Made by a program: the position numbers and the translations under genes. Of a DNA stretch of 64,000 bases, positions 17,676-27,800 are shown piece after piece. This stretch comes from Flagellimonas taeanensis. Lineage in GTDB: Bacteria; Bacteroidota; Bacteroidia; Flavobacteriales; Flavobacteriaceae. The DNA lies in the NCBI RefSeq assembly GCF_003584105.1, contig NZ_QXFO01000026.1, positions 1-64,000 of the forward strand, given 5' to 3'. Every line of letters begins with the position of its first letter. Position 1 is the stretch's first letter. The notes beneath the pieces are model-generated. The model saw only the letters and a program-made list of their open reading frames with translations. It was not told the DNA's origin and searched no databases.

Positions 17676-17751
17676 GGCAAGATGGAACAATTTGGCACTT
17701 ATAAAAGTAACAAATACCTTGCCATGAAGATGATAAATTGACGTTAAATCG

Positions 17752-18894
17752 TTAATCAGCAAGCGATTTGACCTTTTCTTTTTTTAACCCGAACAGGGGA
17801 TGCAACCAAGGAATCCTTAAAATGACAAGGTCATAGATCAACCAACTGATGCCAAATGTACCCACAATCAATAGGAATGCCTTAGGCAAAAGACCCCAAT
17901 CCAGATCCATGAGGTAGTAAGCAATACCCACGGTCACGGTTTGGTGTAGGATGTAGAAAGGATAAACGGCCCTGTTGGCATAAGCAAGACCCTTGCTGGG
18001 CCTGTTCAGGTATTTGGAGGCGTAAGCGAACAACACCAATATCCACGACCAAATGTTCACCACTTTCAGTAGGGCCTCGGTGAAATGGACCACATAGCCG
18101 TCCTCAAAAAACAGCCAAATGACCAATTGTCCCGAAAAAGCCGCTATGCCGATGATAAGTGCCTTGTGCTTTAGCTGGGTCAGACTTTCCCAGAATACGT
18201 TTCCGGTCGCGATCAGGACAAACCCATAGAAAAACAAGATGCCATTGAAGATGATAGTGAACCAGTCCCCGATGAGGGCATGGGTCACGGGAAAGAACGG
18301 TTCCACCAAAGCTTCAACAAAATAAAGGGGTATAACAAACAAATAGATTCTCAAAGGCTTCTGGAGCAATCTTTTGATCCAATCGATGAACGTGGTACTA
18401 TGATTTCTCAAGTAAACAAATAGGGGCGAAAGCACCCAGGAGAACAGTAAAAGGTAGGGAAGGAACCAGAGGTGGTGCCAACTCAGGTTCCCTTCGGGAT
18501 AGACCCCATCAAAAGCCATGGACCGATAATACTGAAGGTAGGAACCCGCAAAAGAGCCTTCCGCCAAGCGTTCAAAATAAACTTGGGGAGGGACAATGAG
18601 CAGCATGCCTGCAACCAGTGGAATCCCCAGCCGAAGGAAACGCTCCCAGGCAAATTTGCCCAAGCTCCTTTTGCCCAGGGCATAGTACGTGCCCATCCCG
18701 GAGATGGTGAAGAGTATGGGAAGCCGCCATTGGTTGAGGAACAGCATGGGCCAACGCAGCCAATCGTAGATCACATTGTTCTTCACATGCCAGCCCCAAG
18801 GGACAAAGAACATGCCCACGTGATAAAAAATGAGCAATCCAAATACAATCACTCGTAGCCAGTCGAGATCATAACGTCTAATCGTTTTTTCCAT
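17752..18894 (-). CDS. Acyltransferase family 3 membrane protein (OpgC/NodX-like)
   Basis: A 380-residue integral membrane protein with about ten helices. Residues 5-25 (RRYDLDWLRVIVFGLLIFYH) contain the conserved DWLR and catalytic-type His of acyltransferase family 3, and ILFTISGMGTYYAL with a following Arg-rich segment (RFLRLGIPLVAG) completes the N-terminal signature. WHHLWFLPYLLLFS is the usual central motif. Such enzymes O-acylate extracytoplasmic glycans; the tryptophan-rich form seen here is close to the glucans-biosynthesis-protein-C group. The acceptor is unknown. It is the third gene of the minus-strand run, 92 nt after the AraC-type regulator. Confidence 0.88.
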   Translation of the reverse strand: MEKTIRRYDLDWLRVIVFGLLIFYHVGMFFVPWGWHVKNNVIYDWLRWPMLFLNQWRLPILFTISGMGTYYALGKRSLGKFAWERFLRLGIPLVAGMLLIVPPQVYFERLAEGSFAGSYLQYYRSMAFDGVYPEGNLSWHHLWFLPYLLLFSWVLSPLFVYLRNHSTTFIDWIKRLLQKPLRIYLFVIPLYFVEALVEPFFPVTHALIGDWFTIIFNGILFFYGFVLIATGNVFWESLTQLKHKALIIGIAAFSGQLVIWLFFEDGYVVHFTEALLKVVNIWSWILVLFAYASKYLNRPSKGLAYANRAVYPFYILHQTVTVGIAYYLMDLDWGLLPKAFLLIVGTFGISWLIYDLVILRIPWLHPLFGLKKEKVKSLAD

Positions 18895-18986
18895 TTTGAT
18901 GAATTTTGGCCAAAGATGGGAAGTGCGTTTGTAAATCGCTTGATTTTAGGTCCATGCAAATGTCCTGAATTACAATTTGGGAGAAA

Positions 18987-20162
18987 TTAGAGCGTTTTTT
19001 GCCCGTTTTTCTGCTTTACAAAGGCCGATGGCGATTGCCCCACATGTTTGTTGAAGGCACTGTAAAAAGCGGATTTGGACTTAAAGCCCACCGTTTGCCC
19101 AATGGCCTCGACCGTTAGATGGGCAAAATCAGGGTCCATCAACCTACTTTTGGAAAGCACAATCCTTTTCTGGTTGATGTAGTCGTTAAAGTTCATCCCC
19201 GTTTGTGAATTGATCAATCTGGACACGGTATTGGCATTGGTGCCCAGTTTTTCTGCCAGATTTTTCAGGGAGGCATTTTGGTCCGAATAATAACCGGTTT
19301 CATTCAAAAACTGCTCCATGGTCCCAAACTCGATGGAACTACCTGCCAAGGTCTCATATTTGTCGGCAATCCATGATTTTTCGAAAAATCGGGATTCCGA
19401 AAGAATGAAAAAAGAGGTGATGAATACGGTGAGGGTATGGATCATACCAATATAATGGTCCCCACCATCGTCATCAAAATTGAAAAAGATCAAAAAGAGG
19501 GTCAACGATAGGATCAAGGAGATCACCACAGTATTCTGCGAAAAAAGGTACTTGTCCAGTTTGATGTTCTTGGTGGACATCCAACCGTTTCTTTTGGATT
19601 TCAATACCAAACGGAATAAGAGGACCAAGTAGAGCGAGCAGCTGAACAGAACCAACCACCTAAATCGATCTTTTATGATGTGATAGGAGTGGTTCACCCC
19701 ATCGGGAATGTCCAAAAAACCAAGGTTTTGATAATAGGCACCCATATAGGCATTGACCTTTACTTCCATCGGGCTTAGATAATAATAGGTCTGCGACAGG
19801 GCATAGGCCACGGGCAACAAAAAATGAGGCCAGTGTTTTTTCAGGGTAATGGGTTTGCGCTCGAGGAGGGCATAGAGGAAAAAATATAGGGTAGGGAAGA
19901 TAAGGAGCACCAAAGGTTCGGTGGAATCGTTCATCCCTATCACATATTTTATAAGACCCGTATAGCACAGGTACACATCCAGGAACACAAAGCATTGAAC
20001 CAACAGCATCCAACCAAAAAATAGGATGGCGGATTTTCTTTTGGCCCTGACAAAAATGACCAAGGTCAGGAAAAGCCCCTGTGCGATCCCAAGGAACATG
20101 ATGTGGGACACAAGGTTGTGACGTATCGGGATCTGGTCAAGTAGGGCCTCGAGGCTGTTCAT
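18987..20162 (-). CDS. Membrane-anchored AraC-family transcriptional regulator
   Basis: A 391-residue protein with seven or so membrane helices in its N-terminal 240 residues (e.g. IMFLGIAQGLFLTLVIFV, PTLYFFLYALLE, VVISLILSLTLFLIFF) and a C-terminal AraC DNA-binding domain (about 285-385). The two helix-turn-helix units are LAEKLGTNANTVSRLIN and VEAIGQTVGFKSKSAFYSAF, ending with HVGQSPSAFVK. This 7TM-AraC layout is common in Bacteroidota and suggests a one-component sensor of a membrane or extracellular cue. The start codon lies 1 nt after the metallophosphoesterase stop, so the two are co-transcribed. Confidence 0.9.
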   Translation of the reverse strand: MNSLEALLDQIPIRHNLVSHIMFLGIAQGLFLTLVIFVRAKRKSAILFFGWMLLVQCFVFLDVYLCYTGLIKYVIGMNDSTEPLVLLIFPTLYFFLYALLERKPITLKKHWPHFLLPVAYALSQTYYYLSPMEVKVNAYMGAYYQNLGFLDIPDGVNHSYHIIKDRFRWLVLFSCSLYLVLLFRLVLKSKRNGWMSTKNIKLDKYLFSQNTVVISLILSLTLFLIFFNFDDDGGDHYIGMIHTLTVFITSFFILSESRFFEKSWIADKYETLAGSSIEFGTMEQFLNETGYYSDQNASLKNLAEKLGTNANTVSRLINSQTGMNFNDYINQKRIVLSKSRLMDPDFAHLTVEAIGQTVGFKSKSAFYSAFNKHVGQSPSAFVKQKNGQKTL

Positions 20163-20163
20163 G

Positions 20164-21060
20164 TCAGGGAGCTATATAATCCGATAGATTTTCAGGGCCT
20201 TCCAGCAATACCCGTACAATTTGGAGCGTGCCGTCCGCCTTGGTGGCAATATGCCATTTGATGAGCGAAATCTGGCCGTTTTCAATCTCTATACCTGTAA
20301 TGCTCCGCGGGTGTACGCAGCTACCATCATTGAAAAAGGGAATCTGTCCCGGTTCGGGGAACCGGGGCCTATGGGTGTGTCCCGCAATGGTGAGCAGAAG
20401 GTTTTTTCTCAAGATCCAGCGTTTGATGCGTTTTTCAATGCGGATGAGTTCCTTGTAGTTCTTTGCAGGACTGGTGGGGTCTGCAATGCCCACTACCTGG
20501 AGCGGTTTCCAGAGCACCCTTACCAGGAACCTGCCGATGCGCCAGCACACATAGTTCCACCAATCTGCTTGGTGGCCATGGGTACAGAATATCTCCTGCC
20601 CAGTTTCCCTGTGCTTCAAGATGAGGGCCTCGTGATAGGTGATCCCTTCAAAAAGGGCTTTATCGGAACCGTCAATGGGCTCAAAATAATGGGAAAGGTG
20701 CTTTTTCACATAATTTTCATCACGGTAGACCATATCATGGTTGCCCCAAAGCATGTGCAGCCGTTTTTCCAAATGGAACTGGCGTAACAACTGATATACA
20801 TTTTTATGGGCCTCGATCAAGGAATCGAAACTAAGGTTTTCCCAAAGCTCATCCCCATCCCCAAGCTCGCAATAGTGGAAACCTTCCCTATAGTAGTGGT
20901 TCAGGGCATGGAAATAGATGTTCCTGTTGTTGGCAAAATCATCCGCAAAACTGTTGTCCCCCCTGTGGCAATCACTGAAGAAAATGAATTTGGAAGTGTT
21001 GTCAAAAGAGATGGCCTTGGCATTTTCATAGGCCCGGTCCAATCTTGTGGTGGATGACAT
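20164..21060 (-). CDS. Calcineurin-like metallophosphoesterase, LpxH-like
   Basis: A 298-residue metal-dependent phosphoesterase. All five metal-binding motifs are present: FFSDCHRGD, ELGDGDELWE, LWGNHDM, IFCTHGHQAD and IAGHTHRPRF. The pattern resembles UDP-2,3-diacylglucosamine hydrolases (LpxH/LpxG), though spacing and length differ, so the natural substrate is open. No signal peptide is seen from the chosen ATG at 21060; an upstream in-frame start would add 12 residues of no clear value. It heads a minus-strand unit with a 7TM AraC regulator and an acyltransferase, which suggests an envelope-lipid or glycan role. Confidence 0.87.
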   Translation of the reverse strand: MSSTTRLDRAYENAKAISFDNTSKFIFFSDCHRGDNSFADDFANNRNIYFHALNHYYREGFHYCELGDGDELWENLSFDSLIEAHKNVYQLLRQFHLEKRLHMLWGNHDMVYRDENYVKKHLSHYFEPIDGSDKALFEGITYHEALILKHRETGQEIFCTHGHQADWWNYVCWRIGRFLVRVLWKPLQVVGIADPTSPAKNYKELIRIEKRIKRWILRKNLLLTIAGHTHRPRFPEPGQIPFFNDGSCVHPRSITGIEIENGQISLIKWHIATKADGTLQIVRVLLEGPENLSDYIAP

Positions 21061-21177
21061 GGGATAAATTTTACCAAATATCCTCAAAAATGGCAATTAA
21101 TCCATAAAGATCTGCATTGAACGGAATGCATTTTTTCTTTTTGTAACTTTACGGACTCAATTTCGACTAACACTTCT

Positions 21178-23553
21178 ATGAAGCAGGATAAAGGTATGGA
21201 AAGCCCTGTGGTTCAGTTGGTAAGTTTCAATAAACTATTGGAGCATTACGATGAACAGCTGAAGAGTCCCAATACGCATTTGGCCGAGCGGGCCAAATAT
21301 GTGTTGGACGCACAAGCCCCGTACCCCATATTGAGGGAAGGGTTCAGCGATCTTTCGCTTTTGGAAGAACACAAGGATGTAATCAAGATCATCTTGGAAG
21401 ACACCTTTGCTCCCATACTCACCAATAATGAGATAAAAACGGCCACTACGGCCTTTGAAGATTTAGTGTTCAATTCCTCGGAACGCTTTCAAAAACTGTT
21501 GAAAGAGGCAGGGGAAGGTTTTGAGCCTGAAATCCACAATTTACCCATGGAATACACCTACATTATGAAATGTAGTGTAATCCTCAAATTTCATTACGGT
21601 TACAATCTCGACTTTAAGCGTCCCCTTTTCTATGACATTCCTGATGCCAATGGGGTAATGAACCGTTACCGCATCATGTACAATGCTGATTTTATGGAGA
21701 TTCTTCCCACCGAAAAGGCAAAGGAACTCACAGAGGATGATGTGGATGAGCTCTTGGCTAGTTTTGACAACCTTGATCTGTGGAAGGAAAAGATCCCACC
21801 GAACAGCTTTATCGCAAAAGGTTTCATCATCTCCAATATGTTCGATGTGACCGCGGAACATTCCATTTCGGAAATAAAGTCCACATTGATCGGGAGCAAG
21901 AAAAAGGAAAACGAACCTTTCATGGAGAGTTTTCAGAATACGTTCCGGTCTTTGTTCAGGTTGAAGGATATCAACGTAGGTTTTGCTGGATATGATTCCA
22001 ATGCCAACAATTTTTTCAAGATCTATGGCAAGGGTATGGAAAGTTATGTCCTGAACGGAAAGGACCTTGAATCCTGCGATGCCATGCTCTGTGATAATTC
22101 GCATGGAAAGTTGTTCGATGAAGGTAAGTACTTCGCCATTTCCAATGTGGAAAAATACTTTGAGAAGTCGTCAGGAGGTGTACAGCCCTATAAAAACCTC
22201 ATGGAACAAGGGATACGGAGTGCCATATTGGCGCCCATATCTGTCAATGGAAACCTCTTGGGAGTCTTGGAACTTGTTTCCAAAAAGCCCAATGAACTGA
22301 ACAGTGTAAACGCCAATAAACTGGACGATGTGATGCCCTATATCATATCGGCGGTCATGCGGACCATTGAAGAAGAGGAAAACCTGATAGATGCCGTGAT
22401 ACAGCACGAGTGCACTACGGTCCACCCTTCGGTTTACTGGAAATTCCAGGAAGAGGCCAAGCGTTTCATGGCGGATGAACTGGCAGGCAATCAGCCCGTT
22501 TTCAGGGAAATCGTCTTTAAAGATGTTTACCCGCTCTATGGGCAGATCGATATCAAGGACTCTTCCAAGGAAAGAAACCTTTCCATACAAAGGGATCTTA
22601 TGATCCAGCTTTCGGAGATCAATGAAATCCTCAAAGAGGCTGTGAAGAAATATGGGCTTCCCATTTATGAAGAGCTCATATACCGGGTGGACAACTATCT
22701 GGAAGAGGTCAGGGAAGCTTTGTTTACCCATACCGAACAGGCCGTATTCGATTTTGTGAAGGAAGAGATCGACCCTGTCTTCAAACATTTCAAGAAAGAG
22801 GACAAGTACCTGAAGGCACTCATAGGGGAATATGAGAAAAAAATAGATGGCACCACGGAGTCCTATTATGACCACCGTCGCAATTATGACGAAAGCGTCA
22901 TGGAGGCCAATATGCTGTTGGCTTCCCATCTGGACAAAAAACAGGAAGAGGCCCAGGCCATGTTCCCCCACTATTTTGAGCGTTACAAGACCGATGGTGT
23001 GGAACACAACATGTACATTGGCAGTTCCATTGCTAGGGACCGTGTTTTTGATAAGCTTTATTTGAGCAATCTTAGGCTTTGGCAACTTCAGGTAATGTGC
23101 GAAATGGAGAACAAATACTACGCACTCAAATCCAAGTTGCCCGTAAAGCTTGATGTGGCCTCCCTTATTTTGGTATATAGCACTTCCTTGGCCATACGTT
23201 TCCGGATGGATGAAAAGCGTTTTGATGTGGATGGAACCTACAATGCCAGGTACGAGGTCATCAAAAAGCGGATCGACAAATCATACATCAAGGGCACCAA
23301 TGAGCGATTGACCCAAAAGGGAAAACTTTCCATAGTATATTCCCAGCGCAAGGACGAAAGGGAGTATATGAGATATCTAGGGTTCTTGAAGGCAAAGGGC
23401 TATTTTACCAACAATATTGAAATCGTGGAACTCGAAGGGCTGCAAGGGGTGACCGGGCTCAAGGCCATAAGGGCGGAGATACTCTACAAAAAGGACAAAA
23501 AATCCGAGCGTACCTATACCTATGACGACCTCATGGAAGAGTTGAGGGCTTAA
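21178..23553 (+). CDS. Large GAF-domain cytoplasmic protein
   Basis: A 791-residue protein without signal peptide or membrane helix. Residues about 255-400 look like a GAF domain: FRLKDINVGFAGYDSN, AISNVEKYFEKSS and SAILAPISVNGNLLGVLELVSKK match the fold's core, the last being its typical GxLxLxS strand. The first 250 residues have an unassigned helical region; the last 390 residues are highly charged and helical, including long potential coiled coils (SEINEILKEAVKKYGLPIYEELIYRV). No output domain such as GGDEF or kinase is visible. GAF domains often bind cyclic nucleotides or other small ligands. The gene converges, with only 3 nt between stops, on the HD-PycTM gene, but they have separate promoters. 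TAACTTTA (21144-21151) may be the -7 element. Confidence 0.8.
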   Translation: MKQDKGMESPVVQLVSFNKLLEHYDEQLKSPNTHLAERAKYVLDAQAPYPILREGFSDLSLLEEHKDVIKIILEDTFAPILTNNEIKTATTAFEDLVFNSSERFQKLLKEAGEGFEPEIHNLPMEYTYIMKCSVILKFHYGYNLDFKRPLFYDIPDANGVMNRYRIMYNADFMEILPTEKAKELTEDDVDELLASFDNLDLWKEKIPPNSFIAKGFIISNMFDVTAEHSISEIKSTLIGSKKKENEPFMESFQNTFRSLFRLKDINVGFAGYDSNANNFFKIYGKGMESYVLNGKDLESCDAMLCDNSHGKLFDEGKYFAISNVEKYFEKSSGGVQPYKNLMEQGIRSAILAPISVNGNLLGVLELVSKKPNELNSVNANKLDDVMPYIISAVMRTIEEEENLIDAVIQHECTTVHPSVYWKFQEEAKRFMADELAGNQPVFREIVFKDVYPLYGQIDIKDSSKERNLSIQRDLMIQLSEINEILKEAVKKYGLPIYEELIYRVDNYLEEVREALFTHTEQAVFDFVKEEIDPVFKHFKKEDKYLKALIGEYEKKIDGTTESYYDHRRNYDESVMEANMLLASHLDKKQEEAQAMFPHYFERYKTDGVEHNMYIGSSIARDRVFDKLYLSNLRLWQLQVMCEMENKYYALKSKLPVKLDVASLILVYSTSLAIRFRMDEKRFDVDGTYNARYEVIKKRIDKSYIKGTNERLTQKGKLSIVYSQRKDEREYMRYLGFLKAKGYFTNNIEIVELEGLQGVTGLKAIRAEILYKKDKKSERTYTYDDLMEELRA

Positions 23554-23556
23554 CGA

Positions 23557-24750
23557 TCAGAAAGTTATCCGGTCAGGACCAAAAAACCGAAAGGCAATAC
23601 CAAAAGCAACTACAGAGATGATCATACCCAACATGAAAATGGTGTAGGTGACCCTTAGTATCTTATACTTCCTGTTCAGTACAAGCCCCAAATAATAAAG
23701 ATCTTTCGTGAGCGAGGAATATACATACTCCTTGTCCTTGATCAGTTCTTGAAGTGCCCATTCATATTCTTTGAGTTCCATTTTATGGAAATTACCGAAG
23801 AACAGCAAATTGACCCTTTTCTGTTCCACATCTTCCTTGGTAAACCTTCCACTGGTAATATTGGGCCTGGTGGCCAAAACGGACAATACCATGGAGGCCA
23901 CACTGAAAATGATGAGAACAAATGTTGGATAGATAAGGTAGGCATTGGAAGGGTTGTCCAATTTTGTCAGGAGGTTGGCAAGCACCAAAGAAATGATGAT
24001 GGCATTTACGGACAACAGGAGGTTGGCCTTGGTGTCTGCAATGTCACTGAGTTTCAGATGGTTTTTTAGGGTTACGCGGTAAAGTGTCTGTATGCTCCGG
24101 TCAGGGCTTTCATTTTTGTATTTTGCCTTTAGCGCCTCTTTCTTGGCTATGTTTTTTTCGGTTTTCTTCTCTTTGAGCAGTTGTTTTAAGTTACGTTCCT
24201 TGCCTTCCCCCCAATTTTCTTTGGCATAGTCGGTATAAAAACCATGATGGTCCCTGAACATTTGGATGTTCTTTTCCCTCCATTCTTTTGAGGAGAAATC
24301 GGCAATGCCGAGCAATTTGAGCTCCTCCTTCAAATAATCCGTGGTTTCCCAGTAACTGCTTTGGGCAAAATGGGAGGTGTCGGCATCCCTGATGATTTCT
24401 TCGGATAGATTCTGTGGCTCATATCCCATTTTGGTGGCCATGATCAGTTTGCATACTTGGGTTGCATCCGCTGTGCCATATCCATTTTCACCAAGAAAGG
24501 ACATGGCCATTTTGCAACTGGCCTCCTCATGGTTCTCCCCGCCTTCAACATAGCCAATATCATGGAGCCAAGCGGCCAATAATAACTTCTCATTTTCATC
24601 ATCACCCAAGCTATAGAAGTTGAGCAATTCTTTAGTACTTTTAACAACACGTTGGGTATGTCGAAGGTTGTGGTATAAAAACCTGGGATCCAGTTTTTCC
24701 GTTAGAAGTTTTGATGCAAAGCGTTCAGTTTTTTCAACAATTTCCGACAT
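23557..24750 (-). CDS. HD-domain phosphohydrolase fused to a Pycsar-effector-like (PycTM/DUF5706) membrane domain
   Basis: A 397-residue two-domain protein from ATG 24750 (upstream ATG at 24780 not preferred). The HD domain (about 15-150) has a complete metal set: His31 in NLRHTQRV, His63-Asp64 in WLHDIGY and Asp122 in IIRDADTSHF. A basic linker (185-215) leads to the C-terminal membrane domain (about 220-390). This begins LKLSDIADTKANLLLSVNAI, the signature of the PycTM effector family, and has three helices (about 240-262, 271-292, 368-388). In Pycsar phage defence, PycTM proteins disrupt the membrane on binding cCMP/cUMP. No pyrimidine cyclase lies nearby. The HD half could hydrolyse a nucleotide signal; this is an inference. 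Confidence 0.88.
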   Translation of the reverse strand: MSEIVEKTERFASKLLTEKLDPRFLYHNLRHTQRVVKSTKELLNFYSLGDDENEKLLLAAWLHDIGYVEGGENHEEASCKMAMSFLGENGYGTADATQVCKLIMATKMGYEPQNLSEEIIRDADTSHFAQSSYWETTDYLKEELKLLGIADFSSKEWREKNIQMFRDHHGFYTDYAKENWGEGKERNLKQLLKEKKTEKNIAKKEALKAKYKNESPDRSIQTLYRVTLKNHLKLSDIADTKANLLLSVNAIIISLVLANLLTKLDNPSNAYLIYPTFVLIIFSVASMVLSVLATRPNITSGRFTKEDVEQKRVNLLFFGNFHKMELKEYEWALQELIKDKEYVYSSLTKDLYYLGLVLNRKYKILRVTYTIFMLGMIISVVAFGIAFRFFGPDRITF

Positions 24751-24800
24751 AATCCTATGTTTGAATAATCCAAAGTACAAAATTTTGGAATCAACCTCAT

Positions 24801-27800
24801 ATGGATATGGTTAAACATTACTTACTGTTCCTTCTGATTGCTTTGGTATGTGGTTGTGCCACTTATGAAGCCAAATATGCAACACCTTTTTCCAATAAAG
24901 ATACGGTCTACGATAAGGAATTGGAGCACACTTTTTACTTGATCGGTGATGCCGGACAATCCCCTATGGGAGAACTCAACCCTACCTTGAAGAGGTTCAA
25001 ATCTGTTCTGGAGACGGCCAACAAAAACAGTACTGTACTTTTCTTGGGGGACAATATTTATCCAGCAGGATTTGTGGATGAAAATGACGACCCCGTGGGC
25101 AACAAACAATCCAAGCACTACTTGGATGCCCAATTGGAAACGCTCGAATCGTTCAAAGGAAACACCATTTTTATTCCGGGCAACCACGATTGGTACAGTA
25201 ATGGCCTGAAAGGTCTGGAGCGTGAAGAAGAGTACATCCAGGAGGCATTGGGCAGCAAGGAGGTATTTCAACCCAAAAATGGCTGCCCCATAGAAAAGAT
25301 AGCCATCAGCGACAAGGTCATGGTCATTGCCATCGACACGGAATGGTACTTGACCGATTGGGACAAACACCCCACCATGAACGACAAGTGCGAGATCAAG
25401 GACAGGGGTCGATTTTTTGAGGAACTGGAAAGCGAGATCAAGAAAAATTTGGACAAGACCGTGATCATTGCCCTACACCACCCCATGTTTACGTATGGTT
25501 CTCACGGAGGTCAATTTTCCTTTGAACAACACCTATTTCCCAGCGGAGGGAAAGTGCCTCTTCCCGTTTTGGGAACAGTTGCCAATTTTTTACGGAAAAC
25601 CTCTGGCGCCTCAGTGGAGGACCAATCCAACAAGAAATACAATGAACTGAAAAAGAGGATGCTGACCCTGTCCCAATTTTCCGAAAAGGTGATTTTTGTG
25701 TCCGGTCACGAGCACACCCTCCAATATGTGGAGGAATATGGGAAGCCACAGATAGTGAGTGGTTCCGGGGCCAAGACAGGTGCCACCCGCCTGTTGAACG
25801 GGAGTAAGTTTTCAACGGGCAGGAACGGATATGCCATCCTCAAGGTGTACAAAGATGGGTCATCAACTGTGGATTTTTATGGGGCAGATGATGTTTCGGA
25901 GGAACTGCTTTTCCACACCGAGGTGCTTCCCAAAGACAGATCTACTACAATGACTGGACTTTCGGAAGAATTTCAGCCGTATATGGAAACATCGGTCTAT
26001 ACCGATGAAGAAGTGGACAAAAGCGGGTTCCACAAATGGCTTTGGGGCGAACGCTACAGAAAATACTACGCCACAAAGGTCAAGGCACCCACCGTGGATC
26101 TGGATACCCTTTTCGGGGGATTGAAGGTGGTGCGAAAAGGAGGGGGCAACCAGTCCAACTCTCTTCGTTTGGAAGATGAAAAGGGAAAACAATACGTAAT
26201 GCGGGACCTAAGAAAAAGTGCCGAGCGTTATCTTCAGGCCATAGCTTTCCAAGATCAATACATCATAGGCCAGTTTGAGGGCACTTTTACCGAAAAATTG
26301 TTGCTAGATCTATACACGGGAGCACATCCATATGCACCCTTCGCCGTTGGCAAACTCTCCGATGCGGTCGGCCTCTATCACACCAATCCTAAATTATATT
26401 ATGTACCGAAACAATCCGTTTTGGGAGATTTCAATTCGGACTATGGGGATGCGCTCTATATGATCGAAGAGCATGTTTCCGACGAGCACGAAGACCTTGA
26501 AAGTTTTGGACGGACAAAGAAAATAGAGAGCACCTACGACCTTATCGATAAGTTAAGGGAAGATGAAAAATACAGCATTGACCAAAAGGAATATGCCAAG
26601 GCACGTTTGTTCGACATCCTCATCGGGGATTGGGACCGCCATGTGGACCAATGGCGATGGGCCGAATTTGAAACCAAGGACGGGGATAAAGTGTTCAGGC
26701 CCATACCTAGGGACAGGGACCAAGTTTTTTCACGATGGGGTGATGGGGTGATCATGAATTTTGGTTCAAGGGCCGTCCCAGCACTCCGTATTTTTGAAGG
26801 CTTCCATAAAGAGATCAGAAGTGTCAAGGGCTTTACATCATCGCCCAGGACCTTTGCCCTCGATATGGCCCTGCTATCGGAAACATCGATGGACGTTTGG
26901 GTCGATCAGGCCAAGTTTATTCAACAGCAGATCAACGAAGCAGTGATCGATGAGGCCTTTTTGGATTTCCCAGAGGAAGTAAGGGATGGGACCCTTGCTG
27001 AGATCAAGGAGATTTTATTGGCAAGAAAGGAAAATCTTGTAGAGACCGCAAAGGAATATTTTTCCGTGTTGAACAAATATAGCGTGGTGACCGGTACGGA
27101 CAAGGATGATCATTTCAAGGTGGTTTCCCTGCCAGATGGAAAAGTGGAAGTATGGGGCCATCGAATCAAAGGTGGTGAGATCAAGGATCAATTTTTCCAT
27201 AAAGTGTACGACCCTGCCTATACCAAGGAAATTTGGCTGTATGGGTTGGATGATGATGATGTTTTTGAAGTGGCCACGGAATCTTCAAAAATTAAGGTAC
27301 GCATGGTCGGCGGACAGAACAATGATGTGTACCAAATCTCTGAAAAGTCAAAAAAGGCATTTGTGTATGATTTCAAGGCCAAGAAGAACACCTATGATGA
27401 AGCCTACGGGGGAAGCATCAACCGTTTGGACGATTATGATACCAATACGTATGAATTTCTGAACATAAAGGCCAGCAACAACCAAATCCTGCCCACCATT
27501 GGCTTCAATCCGGATGATGGGTTGCGTATCGGGCTGACGGATACCTATACGTTCAATGGGTTTAGGAAGAACCCGTTCACCCAACAGCACATGTTTAATG
27601 CCGCCTATTATTTTGCCACAAAAGGATATGATTTGGGGTACAAAGGGGAATTTGCCCATATCTTCAACCATGTGAACCTGGAATTGAACGCAAGATTCAC
27701 CAGTCCCAACTTCACGCTTAACTTTTTTGGTTTTGGGAATGAGACCGGCAACAATGATGATGACGAACCTTTGGGTCTGGATTATAACCGAGTGCGTTTG

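Noticed and set aside
22171..23085. 304-codon minus-strand open frame inside the GAF-domain gene
   Set aside because: Antisense shadow; no recognisable domain, while the sense frame has GAF motifs.
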